42,559 bases of DNA from Candidatus Jordarchaeum sp. LHC_1308 (GCA_019057675.1 JAHLWX010000006.1:1-42559), one strand, 5' to 3'. Positions 16,632 to 24,529 are shown, numbered from the stretch's first letter. Made by a program: numbers and translations. Notes: a model not told the origin generated them from the sequence alone.

Positions 16632-17856
16632 TCGTCCTCTGTTTAAATAACAACTCCAAGAGCTTGCTTTTCGTCCTCCAATACTCCCACTCAAGCTTAA
16701 GACTTTCCCTCACATATCTCAACGCCTCATCTATTCCCTCGAATACCTGCGGCTCACTCTTTAAGGCGGATCTAACCGTCTCCCTTATCACCCAAACACC
16801 CAGAGGCATAATGTATCCTGGCCTAACTTCACGGAACACTATTACAAGCGCCTGTTTCTTGACCCTTTCAAGATATTCTGCCACCGCTAAGCGCGCAGCA
16901 TAATAGGCGCCTGAGACATTGCTGGCATAATTCTTCCGCCCCCCATATCCTTCATAATCTCCTACCACGATTGGTCTCTTACCCTTAAGGAGCCAAGCAG
17001 TACCAGGGTACCATGCCTCAAGTTGCTCAAAGCTCCAAGCATGTGGAATCATCAGTATTACGAAGTGGTTGTCGAGGTAAGACTTCCTGAAAGCGAGAAC
17101 CTTATCTATCTCAGGATAAGTTTTAACCTTTGAAAGAATTTTTCGTGAGACAATGTCATCGGTCGCCGTTATCGCCCATCTAGTCGGAACAAGCCGCCTG
17201 TCCTTCTCCACCCCGAGCAAAGCAGCTGAAAATAAACGCGAAATATAACTCATAGGCATACCCTCAAGGTATAATTGTGCCACGCCCTCTGAGGCCTTAA
17301 GATCCGTGTCTCCTACAACTCTGTCAACTTTACGCGGGACTACTGGTTCCCCCACAACCTTAAGGATTTTTAACGGTGCAGTTGGACCCATGGGTTGCGA
17401 GTGGCTGTCAAACTCCACTCTGAAACGCGGCGTTTTCTCTAGGAAAAATTCCATGTCAACTGGCTTAAAGCTCATAGCCGCTTCCTGCGCCTCTAAGAGT
17501 GTACGTCCCCATCCTCCCTTTACATTTGCTCTAACCATTCCCCTGACAAGCAAGCTCCTGTAACCTAAGATCTCCTCGATGCCTTTTCCAAACCACTCCT
17601 CCACCTTATCAAAAATAATGGTGTCCTCTCCAGTAACTGGAGGCAGCATTGGGCCAGCAAACACTTGAGGATAACCGAAATGCCCCACAAAAAACGAAGG
17701 CGGAGAAGAGCCTGAAATATCCTGCTTTAGCACGGCATCCTTAACTGGAACAAAGTATTGTACCTTCATAAGAATAGGGCACCTAGGCTTACCGCAAAGA
17801 AGCCGTGAGCCTTTACATAAAACACAAGCCTCACGAGAAAGTTGAGGATTGACCAT
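16609..17856 (-). CDS. nreA: DNA repair protein of the NreA family
   Basis: Archaeal Nre proteins take part in DNA-damage repair together with PCNA. The N-terminus has four cysteines in 'ACVLCKGSRLLCGKPRCPIL', the family's zinc-binding element. The core includes 'PPSFFVGHFGYPQVFAGPM', 'FRVEFDSHSQPMGPTAPLK', 'VPTRWAITATDDIVSRKIL' and 'HAWSFEQLEAWYPGTAWLL'. The last residues 'QRTIKEFLGF' resemble a PCNA-interacting peptide (Qxx[I/L]xxF[F/L]). The length of 415 aa is typical. The start is ATG 17856; no strong ribosome-binding site is seen, so it could be leaderless. Confidence 0.92.
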   Translation of the reverse strand: MVNPQLSREACVLCKGSRLLCGKPRCPILMKVQYFVPVKDAVLKQDISGSSPPSFFVGHFGYPQVFAGPMLPPVTGEDTIIFDKVEEWFGKGIEEILGYRSLLVRGMVRANVKGGWGRTLLEAQEAAMSFKPVDMEFFLEKTPRFRVEFDSHSQPMGPTAPLKILKVVGEPVVPRKVDRVVGDTDLKASEGVAQLYLEGMPMSYISRLFSAALLGVEKDRRLVPTRWAITATDDIVSRKILSKVKTYPEIDKVLAFRKSYLDNHFVILMIPHAWSFEQLEAWYPGTAWLLKGKRPIVVGDYEGYGGRKNYASNVSGAYYAARLAVAEYLERVKKQALVIVFREVRPGYIMPLGVWVIRETVRSALKSEPQVFEGIDEALRYVRESLKLEWEYWRTKSKLLELLFKQRTIKEFLGF

Positions 17857-17987
17857 CTGAATCCCTATGAAAATAACCCTTTCCTAACAACAAATTAAAG
17901 TTTCTCAACAGAACTTTCAACACAATAAGTTTCAAAATGAAGGAAAGAAAAAAGGCTCTAAAATAAAAAGATGCCTAATCGGCGTTT

Positions 17988-18332
17988 TTATGCTCCGAGG
18001 GCGCCTTCCATGAGAATTGCTACAGCCGCTCCTATTATGGCGAGGAGACCGCCAAGAACCGCTAGAACTGCAAAGCTTAGCGAGGACATTAATACTACTG
18101 CCAGCAGTAGCTCAATGATCCCTAGAATTAAAGCTAAAATGGTGTTAATCTTGACCATTTTCCCCATGGTCATCATGATGCCGAAGATCAACACCAGCAA
18201 GCCGATGATCAAAAGAACCCAGCCCATCGCGCCGGCGCCACCTGTTAGTTGCGCAAGCATTTGAGCTCCTAGCAAAGGCGCTATTAACCCCAGTAGGCCG
18301 CCTATGAGGACGATTATGCCACCCAGCTTCAT
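17988..18332 (-). CDS. Small Gly/Ala-rich integral membrane protein
   Basis: 114 aa, almost entirely hydrophobic, with about four predicted transmembrane segments: 'GGIIVLIGGLLGLIAPLLGA', 'WVLLIIGLLVLIFGIMM', 'TILALILGIIELLLAVVLM' and 'AVLAVLGGLLAIIGAAVAIL'. No enzymatic motif is seen, and I cannot assign a function. GGAGGG precedes overlapping ATG codons; the one giving this hydrophobic frame is 8 nt from it. A TATA-like 'aatatttaaaaat' lies upstream on the minus strand (about 18380-18392). The overlapping 67-aa frame in the track is a shadow. Confidence 0.75.
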   Translation of the reverse strand: MKLGGIIVLIGGLLGLIAPLLGAQMLAQLTGGAGAMGWVLLIIGLLVLIFGIMMTMGKMVKINTILALILGIIELLLAVVLMSSLSFAVLAVLGGLLAIIGAAVAILMEGALGA

Positions 18333-18522
18333 TCATTATTCCCTCCAAGTTTTTTCAGTCCTGAAAACTAGGTTATGATTTTTAAATATTTTTGTTCAAA
18401 AAATAATGGTTTACGATGAATGTCGAATTTAAAAACCATGATTTTCTACTATTTGGATTCGGATGTCGATAGGAGCTTACCTTTAAATTCCCTTTCCTCC
18501 TCCTTTTTTCAAGGAGGGAACC

Positions 18523-19290
18523 ATGTTGGCGTTTATGATAGACTCTCACGTTCATTCTGTTTTTAGGTCGTTTGAAGACTTTGAGGCCCTAAGTTTCACC
18601 GGGTTAACTGATGTCGTTTCTCTCGCATTTTATCCTGTTATTCCATCAGGTTCAACGACGCTGATAGATCACTTCAGGCACATTATTGAAGCCGAGCCAG
18701 TAAGGCTTAGCGGATCCTACATCCGAGTTCACCCAGCTATAGGTGTTCATCCAAGGTGCATTCCTCCAGACGTGCAGTCCGTGTTTAAGTACATGAAGAA
18801 AGTAGTTGATAACTGTGTTGCCGTCGGCGAGGTGGGCCTTGAATTGGCGACCAATATGGAATTGGAAGTCCTTAGAGAACAACTTAAGTTATCTAAAGAA
18901 AAAGACCTGCCGGCGATCATTCATACTCCAAGGAAAGAAAAAAGAATTATTACAGCTAAAATCATCGATGTGCTGAGGGAGATTGGATACTTCAATGTTG
19001 TGATAGATCACGTCAACTTTGAAAACATTGACTTAGTTGCAGACTTAGATGTTTACATAGGACTAACGGTCCAGCGTAGCAAGCTTAACCCAGAAGATCT
19101 GTTTAAAATAGTTGAAGAATATGTCATAAGTAACCCTGAAAAATTCATTCTTAACACCGACTTAGGCCGCGATCCCTCAGACCTTTTCTCACTGCCCAAG
19201 TCAATTCAGTTCTTACGTGTAAAGGGCGTTGACAAGGACGTAATCAGGCTTATCTCTGAAAAGAATGCGTCTTCCCTGTTCAGAATTTAA
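18523..19290 (+). CDS. TatD-like metal-dependent hydrolase
   Basis: A 255-aa member of the TatD/amidohydrolase TIM-barrel group. Metal ligands are recognisable: 'IDSHVHSVF' (HxH), 'AVGEVGLE' (Glu), 'AIIHTPR' (His), 'VVIDHVNFEN' (His) and 'ILNTDLGRDPSDLF' (Asp). TatD proteins are usually nucleases or phosphoesterases; an archaeal subfamily of unknown substrate is equally possible. AAGGAGGG precedes ATG 18523 by 5 nt and TTG 18526 by 8 nt. It sits 12 bp upstream of asnS in the same direction, so the two are probably co-transcribed. Confidence 0.8.
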   Translation: MLAFMIDSHVHSVFRSFEDFEALSFTGLTDVVSLAFYPVIPSGSTTLIDHFRHIIEAEPVRLSGSYIRVHPAIGVHPRCIPPDVQSVFKYMKKVVDNCVAVGEVGLELATNMELEVLREQLKLSKEKDLPAIIHTPRKEKRIITAKIIDVLREIGYFNVVIDHVNFENIDLVADLDVYIGLTVQRSKLNPEDLFKIVEEYVISNPEKFILNTDLGRDPSDLFSLPKSIQFLRVKGVDKDVIRLISEKNASSLFRI

Positions 19291-19302
19291 TGGGGGGCTT
19301 AA

Positions 19303-20586
19303 ATGGAAGCTAAACCGTGCCGCATCAAAGACTTAAGCCTTCACGTCGGTAAGGATGTGGACGTCAAGGGATGGGTTCACTTAACGAGGCAGCACGGAAA
19401 GAACCTCCTCTTTGTAACGCTGAGGGATGGGACAGGTTTCACTCAAATAGTTGCAAGGCGTGGGATTTCCGGTTACAGTGACCTCGCAAACGCGCACAGA
19501 GAGACGTCGATACGCGTAATAGGTGAAGTAATCAGGGATGAAAGGTCGCCCTATGAATACGAAATCCGAGCTAAGCATGTAGAGATAGTTTCGCCGTCAA
19601 GTCCAACTATAGAGGAGGAGTATCAGCCGGATTCATCACCAGACATCCTTCTTAGTAAAAGACACCTTGTCATCAGGGGAGAAAAGACGTCCTCTATTCT
19701 GAAATACGTTGCTAAGGTGTTAAGGTACTTCAGGGAGTTCTGCGAGGAAAGGGGGCTTATTGAGGTCGTCCCTCCACTAATAACTCGTGCTGCATGCGAA
19801 GGTGGCGCCACGCTCTTTCCAGTCAAATACTTTGATGAGGTAGCTTACCTCACCCAGTCCTCCCAACTTTACCTGGAAGCAGCATTGCCAGCGTTGGGAA
19901 ACGTTTACTGCATTCAAAAATCTTTCAGGGCAGAAAAATCTAGGACTAGGCGCCACCTAACAGAGTACACCCATGCAGAAGTAGAGCTTGCATTTATAGA
20001 CTTTGACGAACTAATTGACTTTACAGAGGACTTTATAATTCACTTAGTCCAGAGAACCCTCGAAGAAGACGGGTGGATTCTCAGAAAGCTAGAGGTTGAC
20101 GACTTAAAGGTGCCTAAAAAACCGTTCAAACGCCTCACATACAACGAAGCAATCAAGAAGCTGCAAAACGAAGGTTTTCCAGTTAAAGAAGGAGACGAAA
20201 TAGAAGAATTCATGGAGCGGAAACTAGTCGACCAGCTCGGGGAGCCACTTTTCCTAACAGAGTTCCCTGCAAGCCAGAAGGCCTTCTATTTCAAGAGAAA
20301 AAACGATGACACAACACTGTCAATGGACTTACTTGTTCCACAAGTAGGAGAAATAATAGGAGGTGGAATGCGAGAAGATGATTATGAAAAATTACTTTCG
20401 AGGTTAAAGGAAATTAACGCTAACATTGAAGACTACCGCTGGTATCTCGACCTGAGAAAGTACGGCTCAGTACCTCATGGCGGCTTCGGGCTAGGCGTTG
20501 AACGGGCAGTAGAATGGATCCTCAAACTTCCACACATAAGGGAAGTTTGCCTTTTCCCCCGACTAATAAACAGGGTTACACCTTAG
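19303..20586 (+). CDS. asnS: Asparaginyl-tRNA synthetase
   Basis: Class IIb aminoacyl-tRNA synthetase. An N-terminal OB-fold anticodon-binding domain ('VGKDVDVKGWVHLTRQHGK', 'LFVTLRDGTGFTQIVARRG') is followed by the catalytic core. Motif 2 reads 'FRAEKSRTRRHLTEYTHAEV', the AsnRS-type sequence (AspRS usually has a different loop). Motif 3 is 'GGFGLGVERAVEWILKLP'. Presence of the OB-fold argues against the anticodon-domain-less asparagine synthetase paralogue. 427 aa is normal. GGGGGG lies shortly before the ATG. It is convergent with, and overlaps by 11 bp, the methyltransferase gene. Confidence 0.9.
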   Translation: MEAKPCRIKDLSLHVGKDVDVKGWVHLTRQHGKNLLFVTLRDGTGFTQIVARRGISGYSDLANAHRETSIRVIGEVIRDERSPYEYEIRAKHVEIVSPSSPTIEEEYQPDSSPDILLSKRHLVIRGEKTSSILKYVAKVLRYFREFCEERGLIEVVPPLITRAACEGGATLFPVKYFDEVAYLTQSSQLYLEAALPALGNVYCIQKSFRAEKSRTRRHLTEYTHAEVELAFIDFDELIDFTEDFIIHLVQRTLEEDGWILRKLEVDDLKVPKKPFKRLTYNEAIKKLQNEGFPVKEGDEIEEFMERKLVDQLGEPLFLTEFPASQKAFYFKRKNDDTTLSMDLLVPQVGEIIGGGMREDDYEKLLSRLKEINANIEDYRWYLDLRKYGSVPHGGFGLGVERAVEWILKLPHIREVCLFPRLINRVTP

Positions 20587-21379
20587 ACATCTTAAAGTAG
20601 CACCCTGTTCCCTCAACAACTTCAGACACCAGCATTAAGTCAATTTTTGCAAGCGGAAACAGGAAAGGAAATATTAAGTAGTCCGGCACCTTAAATCTGC
20701 GGAGTATTTCTCTGATTTCCTCAGCGAACTCGCTGAAGAACTGGTTGTAATACCCTAACTTTTCAAGCTTCATTCCCGCCTTTCTTGCCAACCTCATCAC
20801 CATGCTGCGGTCATATCTCCTATGATGTCCGAGATGCAAATCGTCCTTTGTCATCTTACTCTCCCCTTCCCCCCGCAACAGGAACCTTACCCCCTCAGAC
20901 GTGGGAACGGTTCCAACCAAGCTCCCTCCTCGAACCAGCACTCGCTCTATTTCCCTCACCGTTTTAACATCATCCGGTATATGCTCGAAAACATCCAACC
21001 CTATTACTAGGTCAAAGCTGTTCTCTCTGAAGGGAAGCCTTTGGCCATCTCCCAGAACGAAATCGATCGGAATTTTATTTATCCTCGCAGACTTACACCC
21101 CTCCCAGAAGTCCTCATTAGGAACATCAAGAGCGACGACTCTAGCCCCTTCAGTCATAAGCGCCAAGCTCCAAACAGCCCACCCGCAGCCAACATCAAGC
21201 ACGGCAACGCCTGGCTTCAAGTCTAGGTTAGGTAGCACCCTACCAGCTCTCACGGCATCCAGGAGGTAAGGATGTCCAACCACCTTGTAGAATACCTCCC
21301 TAAACTTTACAATCAACTTGCTAGGGTTAGTGTGCCTGTGATACGACAGGTACCTGCCGATTAGTGGCTTCTTGAACAT
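20576..21379 (-). CDS. Class I SAM-dependent methyltransferase
   Basis: 267 aa with a typical Rossmann methyltransferase core. Motif I is 'VAVLDVGCGWAVWSLALM', the acidic end of strand 2 is in 'ARVVALDVPNEDF', then 'DFVLGDGQRLPFRENSFDLV', 'GLDVFEHIPDDVKTVREIER' and 'RGGSLVGTVPTSEGV'. The layout resembles UbiE/COQ5-like small-molecule methyltransferases. The substrate is unknown. The C-terminal 'YLIFPFLFPLAKIDLML' is hydrophobic and may dock to a membrane or lipid. GAGGG lies 7 nt before ATG. Confidence 0.85.
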   Translation of the reverse strand: MFKKPLIGRYLSYHRHTNPSKLIVKFREVFYKVVGHPYLLDAVRAGRVLPNLDLKPGVAVLDVGCGWAVWSLALMTEGARVVALDVPNEDFWEGCKSARINKIPIDFVLGDGQRLPFRENSFDLVIGLDVFEHIPDDVKTVREIERVLVRGGSLVGTVPTSEGVRFLLRGEGESKMTKDDLHLGHHRRYDRSMVMRLARKAGMKLEKLGYYNQFFSEFAEEIREILRRFKVPDYLIFPFLFPLAKIDLMLVSEVVEGTGCYFKMSKV

Positions 21380-21429
21380 GCCAACTCCCTCTTCTACTTA
21401 CCCTTAAACCCTTACTCACTTGGTATGAG

Positions 21430-22203
21430 CTACCTTTTAGAGGTTTCCCAGAGGAAGTTAAAGTAGCTGGTTGCTATCATTGCTAAACCCATGTGATCGG
21501 ACCATATACCCATAGAAAACCTGAACCCTCCTTCTGTCCGCGTTAAAAGGATAATCATGGCTTCCCTTCCATCCGCTATGACTCCCCCACCATACATGAT
21601 ATCCCTCACAGTGATGCAACCTTCCCCAAAAATACGCGTAAGCGCCTCAACCACCCCTTCACCCACGGTGGAAGCCATAAACCTCACATTAACTCCCATT
21701 GAACTCAGACGCACAAGCTCATCTTTAACCAGCTCAAAAACCTCCCCACTGATAAAAGGAAGGGCAATAAGCAGTTCTTTTCTGGCGCTTCCAACCATTT
21801 CACGGAACTTATCCAGTATGTTGCGCTCCCCATGAATAAGCCAAATGTTGGGCTGCTCAGCCCCCTCACTCCTCTCATAAATTGGCTGTAAAATTTCTAT
21901 AATCCTCTTCTCGTTCTCCTCCATCTCCCTCTGAAGCCTAAGCTTAACAAGCCTCATAGCCTCAGATGGCGGCCTAGCAGCGTAGAGCTTGGGTCTTCCA
22001 CCACGAACCTGAACCCACCCCTTCTCCTCTAACCCTTCTAAAACGTCATAAATCCTCGAGTAGGGAACACCACTTCTCCTACTGGCCTCCCTAGCCGTAA
22101 GCGCTCCCTCCATCACAAGAGTAAGGTAAACCTCCGATTCATATCCCGTTAGGCCAACTTTTTCAAGCGACCTTTTAACGTCCAATCCCCTCTTATGAAG
22201 CAA
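21430..22203 (-). CDS. TrmB-family transcriptional regulator
   Basis: The N-terminal winged helix is TrmB-type: 'LEKVGLTGYESEVYLTLVME', 'ALTAREASRRSGVPYSRIYD' and 'VLEGLEEKGWVQVRGGRPKL'. It is followed by a coiled linker ('RLQREMEENEKRIIEILQPI') and a PLD-like C-terminal effector domain ('NILDKFREMVGSARKELLIA', 'GVNVRFMASTVGEGVVEAL'). Such proteins usually respond to sugars, but many archaeal members have other ligands. The TTG start lies just after GAGGTGAT. It is divergent from the longin-like gene, and a 31-bp dyad in the spacer is a candidate operator. Confidence 0.9.
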   Translation of the reverse strand: MLHKRGLDVKRSLEKVGLTGYESEVYLTLVMEGALTAREASRRSGVPYSRIYDVLEGLEEKGWVQVRGGRPKLYAARPPSEAMRLVKLRLQREMEENEKRIIEILQPIYERSEGAEQPNIWLIHGERNILDKFREMVGSARKELLIALPFISGEVFELVKDELVRLSSMGVNVRFMASTVGEGVVEALTRIFGEGCITVRDIMYGGGVIADGREAMIILLTRTEGGFRFSMGIWSDHMGLAMIATSYFNFLWETSKR

Positions 22204-22282
22204 CCCATCACCTCTCTTCCTAAAGGGTATCAGCTACTTTTATAATATGCGGCTCTGTAAATTCGCTTGCGACCGAGTCTTG

Positions 22283-22313
22283 TGGTATAGAATTACATAT
22301 GAAGTATATACCA
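22283..22313. promoter_or_regulatory. 31-bp imperfect dyad, candidate operator
   Basis: TGGTATA at 22283-22289 and its exact complement TATACCA at 22307-22313 flank an A/T-rich centre, with further partial symmetry inward. It lies between the TrmB-like gene and the divergent longin-like gene. The rest of the 328-bp spacer (22204-22531) is A/T rich with a TATA-like 'gcatattataaaag' on the minus strand near 22233-22246. I see no other gene in it. Confidence 0.4.
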
Positions 22314-22531
22314 ATCATAGGAGTGTCAAACAATTCGGATAGCTAATATTGTTAATTTTTTCCATTCAGGATAATATTTTTATTATTACCCCATATAAAA
22401 TGGAATTATTTGAATTTTCTCCCTGCATTTTTGAGAAGAATTCATTAATACTAAAGAAAAACATATATTTTTGTTCTACATTTTTGGCATTTGGATATCG
22501 GCGTGGAAACTCTGCTGGTGGGGCGTCCACA

Positions 22532-23041
22532 ATGATAGTGAATGTTTACATAATGAATAAGAACGGCGTCTGCCTATGTAAACGTACATATAGCGAAATA
22601 ACGAGGTATCAAACAGACTCCGACGGCCTTCTTCTAACAGGTTTCATGAGCGCACTAATGTCGTTTACCGAGCAGATCGGAGAAGCAAAACTTGAAGTAA
22701 TAAGGACAGACAAGTATGTCTTCGTTTGCAATACAAGCGACCCTATAGCAGTCATAATTATAGCTACCGGAGAAAGAGAAGAAACAATAAAGGAAGTTGC
22801 TGCGGCCATCCTAAAACGTTTCAAATCCATCTATGAACACGAACTTGAAGAATGGGATGGCAATATAGAAAAGTTTCAAGCTTTCTCAAAAGAAATAGAT
22901 GAAATAATAAACTCTAGGCTGAAAAAGCAAAAAATGAAGGAACTTATACTGGATAACAACGCGGACGCAAAAAGGATTGCGGAGCTTATAATTTCCGAGA
23001 TCGATCAGCAACTTCAAAAAATAATAGCGAAAAGTATCTAA
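22532..23041 (+). CDS. Longin-like small protein
   Basis: 169 aa from the chosen ATG. The 61 residues upstream in the track ORF come from A/T-rich promoter-like DNA and are not protein-like; a GGTGGGG lies 8-10 nt before this ATG. The body 'LLTGFMSALMSFTEQIGEAK', 'TDKYVFVCNTSDPIAVIIIA' and 'EETIKEVAAAILKRFKSIYE' aligns by eye with residues 20-100 of the 652-aa coiled-coil protein, and both suggest a longin/roadblock-type fold. The charged helical tail ends 'EIDQQLQKIIAKSI'. It is convergent with the next gene (4-bp overlap). Its companions are V4R-like and roadblock genes. Function unknown. Confidence 0.65.
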   Translation: MIVNVYIMNKNGVCLCKRTYSEITRYQTDSDGLLLTGFMSALMSFTEQIGEAKLEVIRTDKYVFVCNTSDPIAVIIIATGEREETIKEVAAAILKRFKSIYEHELEEWDGNIEKFQAFSKEIDEIINSRLKKQKMKELILDNNADAKRIAELIISEIDQQLQKIIAKSI

Positions 23042-23295
23042 CCCGCCTTTTTCAGAAAAACCACTGTGATATTAGGAAACTCCTCTTTGATCACGTTGAC
23101 CACTTCGTTCAAATGCATTTCTCCCTCGCTCCGAAGAAGAATAAACATGTAATTCCACGCAGGAAAAAGAGAGACGACACACACAAACCTTCCACCGTAC
23201 CTAATGTAATACTCGTAGTAATGCCTTCTGACCTTGTACCCCCGTTTTTCGAGTTTTAGCGTAATTCTGCTAAGCTTATCAGACTCCCTTATCAT
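23038..23295 (-). CDS. Uncharacterised 85-aa alpha/beta protein
   Basis: Not recognised. The order is a helix ('SDKLSRITLKLEKRGYKVRR'), aromatic strands ('YYEYYIRYGGRFVCVVSLF', 'WNYMFILL'), a helix ('LNEVVNVIKEEFP') and a final strand ('NITVVFLKK'). This is compatible with a small ferredoxin-like or profilin-like domain. An AGGGGT lies shortly before ATG. It follows the V4R-like gene on the same strand by about 21 bp, so it is likely part of a three-gene unit with the V4R-like and roadblock genes. Confidence 0.55.
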   Translation of the reverse strand: MIRESDKLSRITLKLEKRGYKVRRHYYEYYIRYGGRFVCVVSLFPAWNYMFILLRSEGEMHLNEVVNVIKEEFPNITVVFLKKAG

Positions 23296-23316
23296 TCTTA
23301 CCCCTTATAATACCCA

Positions 23317-23781
23317 TCATGTTTTTCTTATCCTAAAAATGCACTTATCCGCCCCCTCACTCCTCAAATTTTCCGCTTCGACCTCAACATTGCCGAGAGC
23401 TTTACGGGCTGCTTCCTCTATCACACCATGAGTATAAGTACAGTAAAACTTACTTGCAATATCGAAGCCCAGTTTTTCAAACGGGCAAACAGTAAACATC
23501 ACTTTCATTTCTCCACCACTTCCCTCAAACGAGACGTTATTCGTTCCAATTACCGGAGCTATAACGTCTGTTGCTAAAAGCTCCACAATCCTCTCAAGTG
23601 TCCAAGAATTCACATTATACTTCTCCTTTAGTCTCGCCTCAACTCGCTCGCCTACAGACTCACCAATTAGTCTGAAAACAGTTCTAACAGTTTCCCTTCC
23701 AGCTATAGCGTCGAGCCTGCTCATCAAAAGCGCAAATACGCGAGTAATAAACCTGTGAAGTCTCTCCAAGTCCTCAGACAA
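23317..23781 (-). CDS. V4R-like (4-vinyl-reductase-type) sensor domain protein
   Basis: 154 aa. The N-terminal helices include 'GRETVRTVFRLIGESVGERV'. The C-terminal half has 'VMFTVCPFEKLG', 'KFYCTYTHGVIEEAARKALG' and 'GADKCIFRI', matching the V4R layout (Cys, then C...G, then a final 'GD..C.F.I'). The first cysteine of the closing pair is absent. V4R domains bind small ligands or metals and often sit in regulators. A single-domain form next to a roadblock gene suggests a signalling partner, which is inference. The TTG start lies 8 nt after GGGGG. The roadblock gene lies 12 bp upstream in the same direction. Confidence 0.65.
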   Translation of the reverse strand: MSEDLERLHRFITRVFALLMSRLDAIAGRETVRTVFRLIGESVGERVEARLKEKYNVNSWTLERIVELLATDVIAPVIGTNNVSFEGSGGEMKVMFTVCPFEKLGFDIASKFYCTYTHGVIEEAARKALGNVEVEAENLRSEGADKCIFRIRKT

Positions 23782-23793
23782 AAATTCTACCCC

Positions 23794-24171
23794 CTAGTAA
23801 AGTAGTTTTTTGATTTCCTCTACTGCCTTACTCATTTCCCAAAAAACAAGACCCAAATTCGCGTCGCTTCTAGCTAAGACCGTCAAAAGATGAGCGTCGC
23901 CTATGCTCATAACTACAGTCTGTCCCTCACTACCAGTTATCAAAACTCGTTGAAGCATACCCTGATCAAGCTCAGCTACGGTTCTCTTACCGATACCCAA
24001 AGCGGCCACAGCCATTGCAGCCACAAGCCGAGGATCAGCAACGTCCGAAGGCAAGTCGGAAGCCATAAGCATGCCCTCACTTGTTACCACGGCACTACCA
24101 ACAACGTCAGAGGCCCGTCGCTCTAAATCCTTCAAAACGCCAACGAGCTTCTTTCTAACATCGTCAGCCAC
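23794..24171 (-). CDS. Roadblock/LC7 (MglB-like) domain protein
   Basis: A single roadblock domain of about 125 aa: helix 'VRKKLVGVLKDLERRASDVV', strands 'GSAVVTSEGMLMASDLPSDV', helix 'PRLVAAMAVAALGIGKRTVA', strands 'RVLITGSEGQTVVMSIGDA' and 'LTVLARSDANLGLVF', and a closing helix. MglB-type proteins are GTPase-activating or scaffold dimers. No cognate GTPase is in the window. GTG 24171 lies exactly 8 nt after GGGGG, so I prefer it to the GTG at 24180. It is the first gene of a probable minus-strand unit with the V4R-like and 85-aa genes. Confidence 0.85.
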   Translation of the reverse strand: MADDVRKKLVGVLKDLERRASDVVGSAVVTSEGMLMASDLPSDVADPRLVAAMAVAALGIGKRTVAELDQGMLQRVLITGSEGQTVVMSIGDAHLLTVLARSDANLGLVFWEMSKAVEEIKKLLY

Positions 24172-24299
24172 CAGAAACACCCCCAGCGAAATCCACCCGC
24201 AAGAACATTCTCAAGCTTCAAATTAAACTTTACGCACGAAAACAAAAATTAACTAGAACTTCACCTATTATCCAAAAAATCATTCAATCCAAGATGAGA

Positions 24300-24323
24300 T
24301 TTTTTCAAAATATTTTGAAAAAA
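24300..24323. repeat. Perfect 24-bp palindrome
   Basis: T6-C-A4-TA-T4-G-A6, perfectly symmetric. It lies between the 3' end of the tRNA gene and the roadblock gene, both on the minus strand. The T-runs read on either strand could terminate tRNA transcription; a palindromic operator upstream of the roadblock unit is the alternative. Confidence 0.55.
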
Positions 24324-24372
24324 GTAGTCACTTACATAAATTTATTATATTCCCATTCAAGAAATTATTGAG

Positions 24373-24529
24373 TGGTGGGCCCGGCGAGAGACCCGGCAGT
24401 GAACTTTCGGACTCGCTGGACAGCCCACAGCCGACCACTCGCGACCTCCCGGTTTCAAACCCGCCGCAAAGCGAGTTATCAGCCGGGCGCTTTAGTCGTT
24501 AAGCTCTAACCAGGCTGAGCTACGGGCCC
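24373..24529 (-). tRNA. tRNA-Ile (anticodon GAT) with four apparent introns and encoded CCA
   Basis: Minus-strand reading gives acceptor GGGCCCG, TA, D-arm GCTC-AGCCTGGTTA-GAGC, G26, anticodon stem CCCGG, loop CTGATAA (anticodon GAT), CCGGG, variable AGGTC, T-stem GCGAG, loop TCCGAAT, CTCGC, acceptor CGGGCCC, discriminator A, then CCA. These exons total 75 nt but the gene spans 154 nt before CCA, so 79 nt must be removed. Bulge-helix-bulge structures place introns at about 24/25 (14 nt; central helix TTAG/CTAA, bulges AGC/AGC), 37/38 (23 nt; inner helix CTCGC/GCGGG), 53/54 (26 nt; flanked by direct repeats GCGAGT) and 59/60 (16 nt; helix TCCG/CGGG, bulges AAA/TCT). The T-loop has C where position 55 is normally T. 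Confidence 0.85.

Noticed and set aside
19303-20586. Aspartyl-tRNA synthetase or AsnRS-like asparagine synthetase.
   Set aside because: Motif 2 is of the AsnRS type, and the N-terminal anticodon-binding domain missing from the asparagine synthetase paralogue is present.
24373-24529. Permuted or split tRNA gene.
   Set aside because: The 5' acceptor, D-arm, anticodon arm, T-arm and 3' acceptor with CCA occur in normal order on one strand, so introns explain the length.
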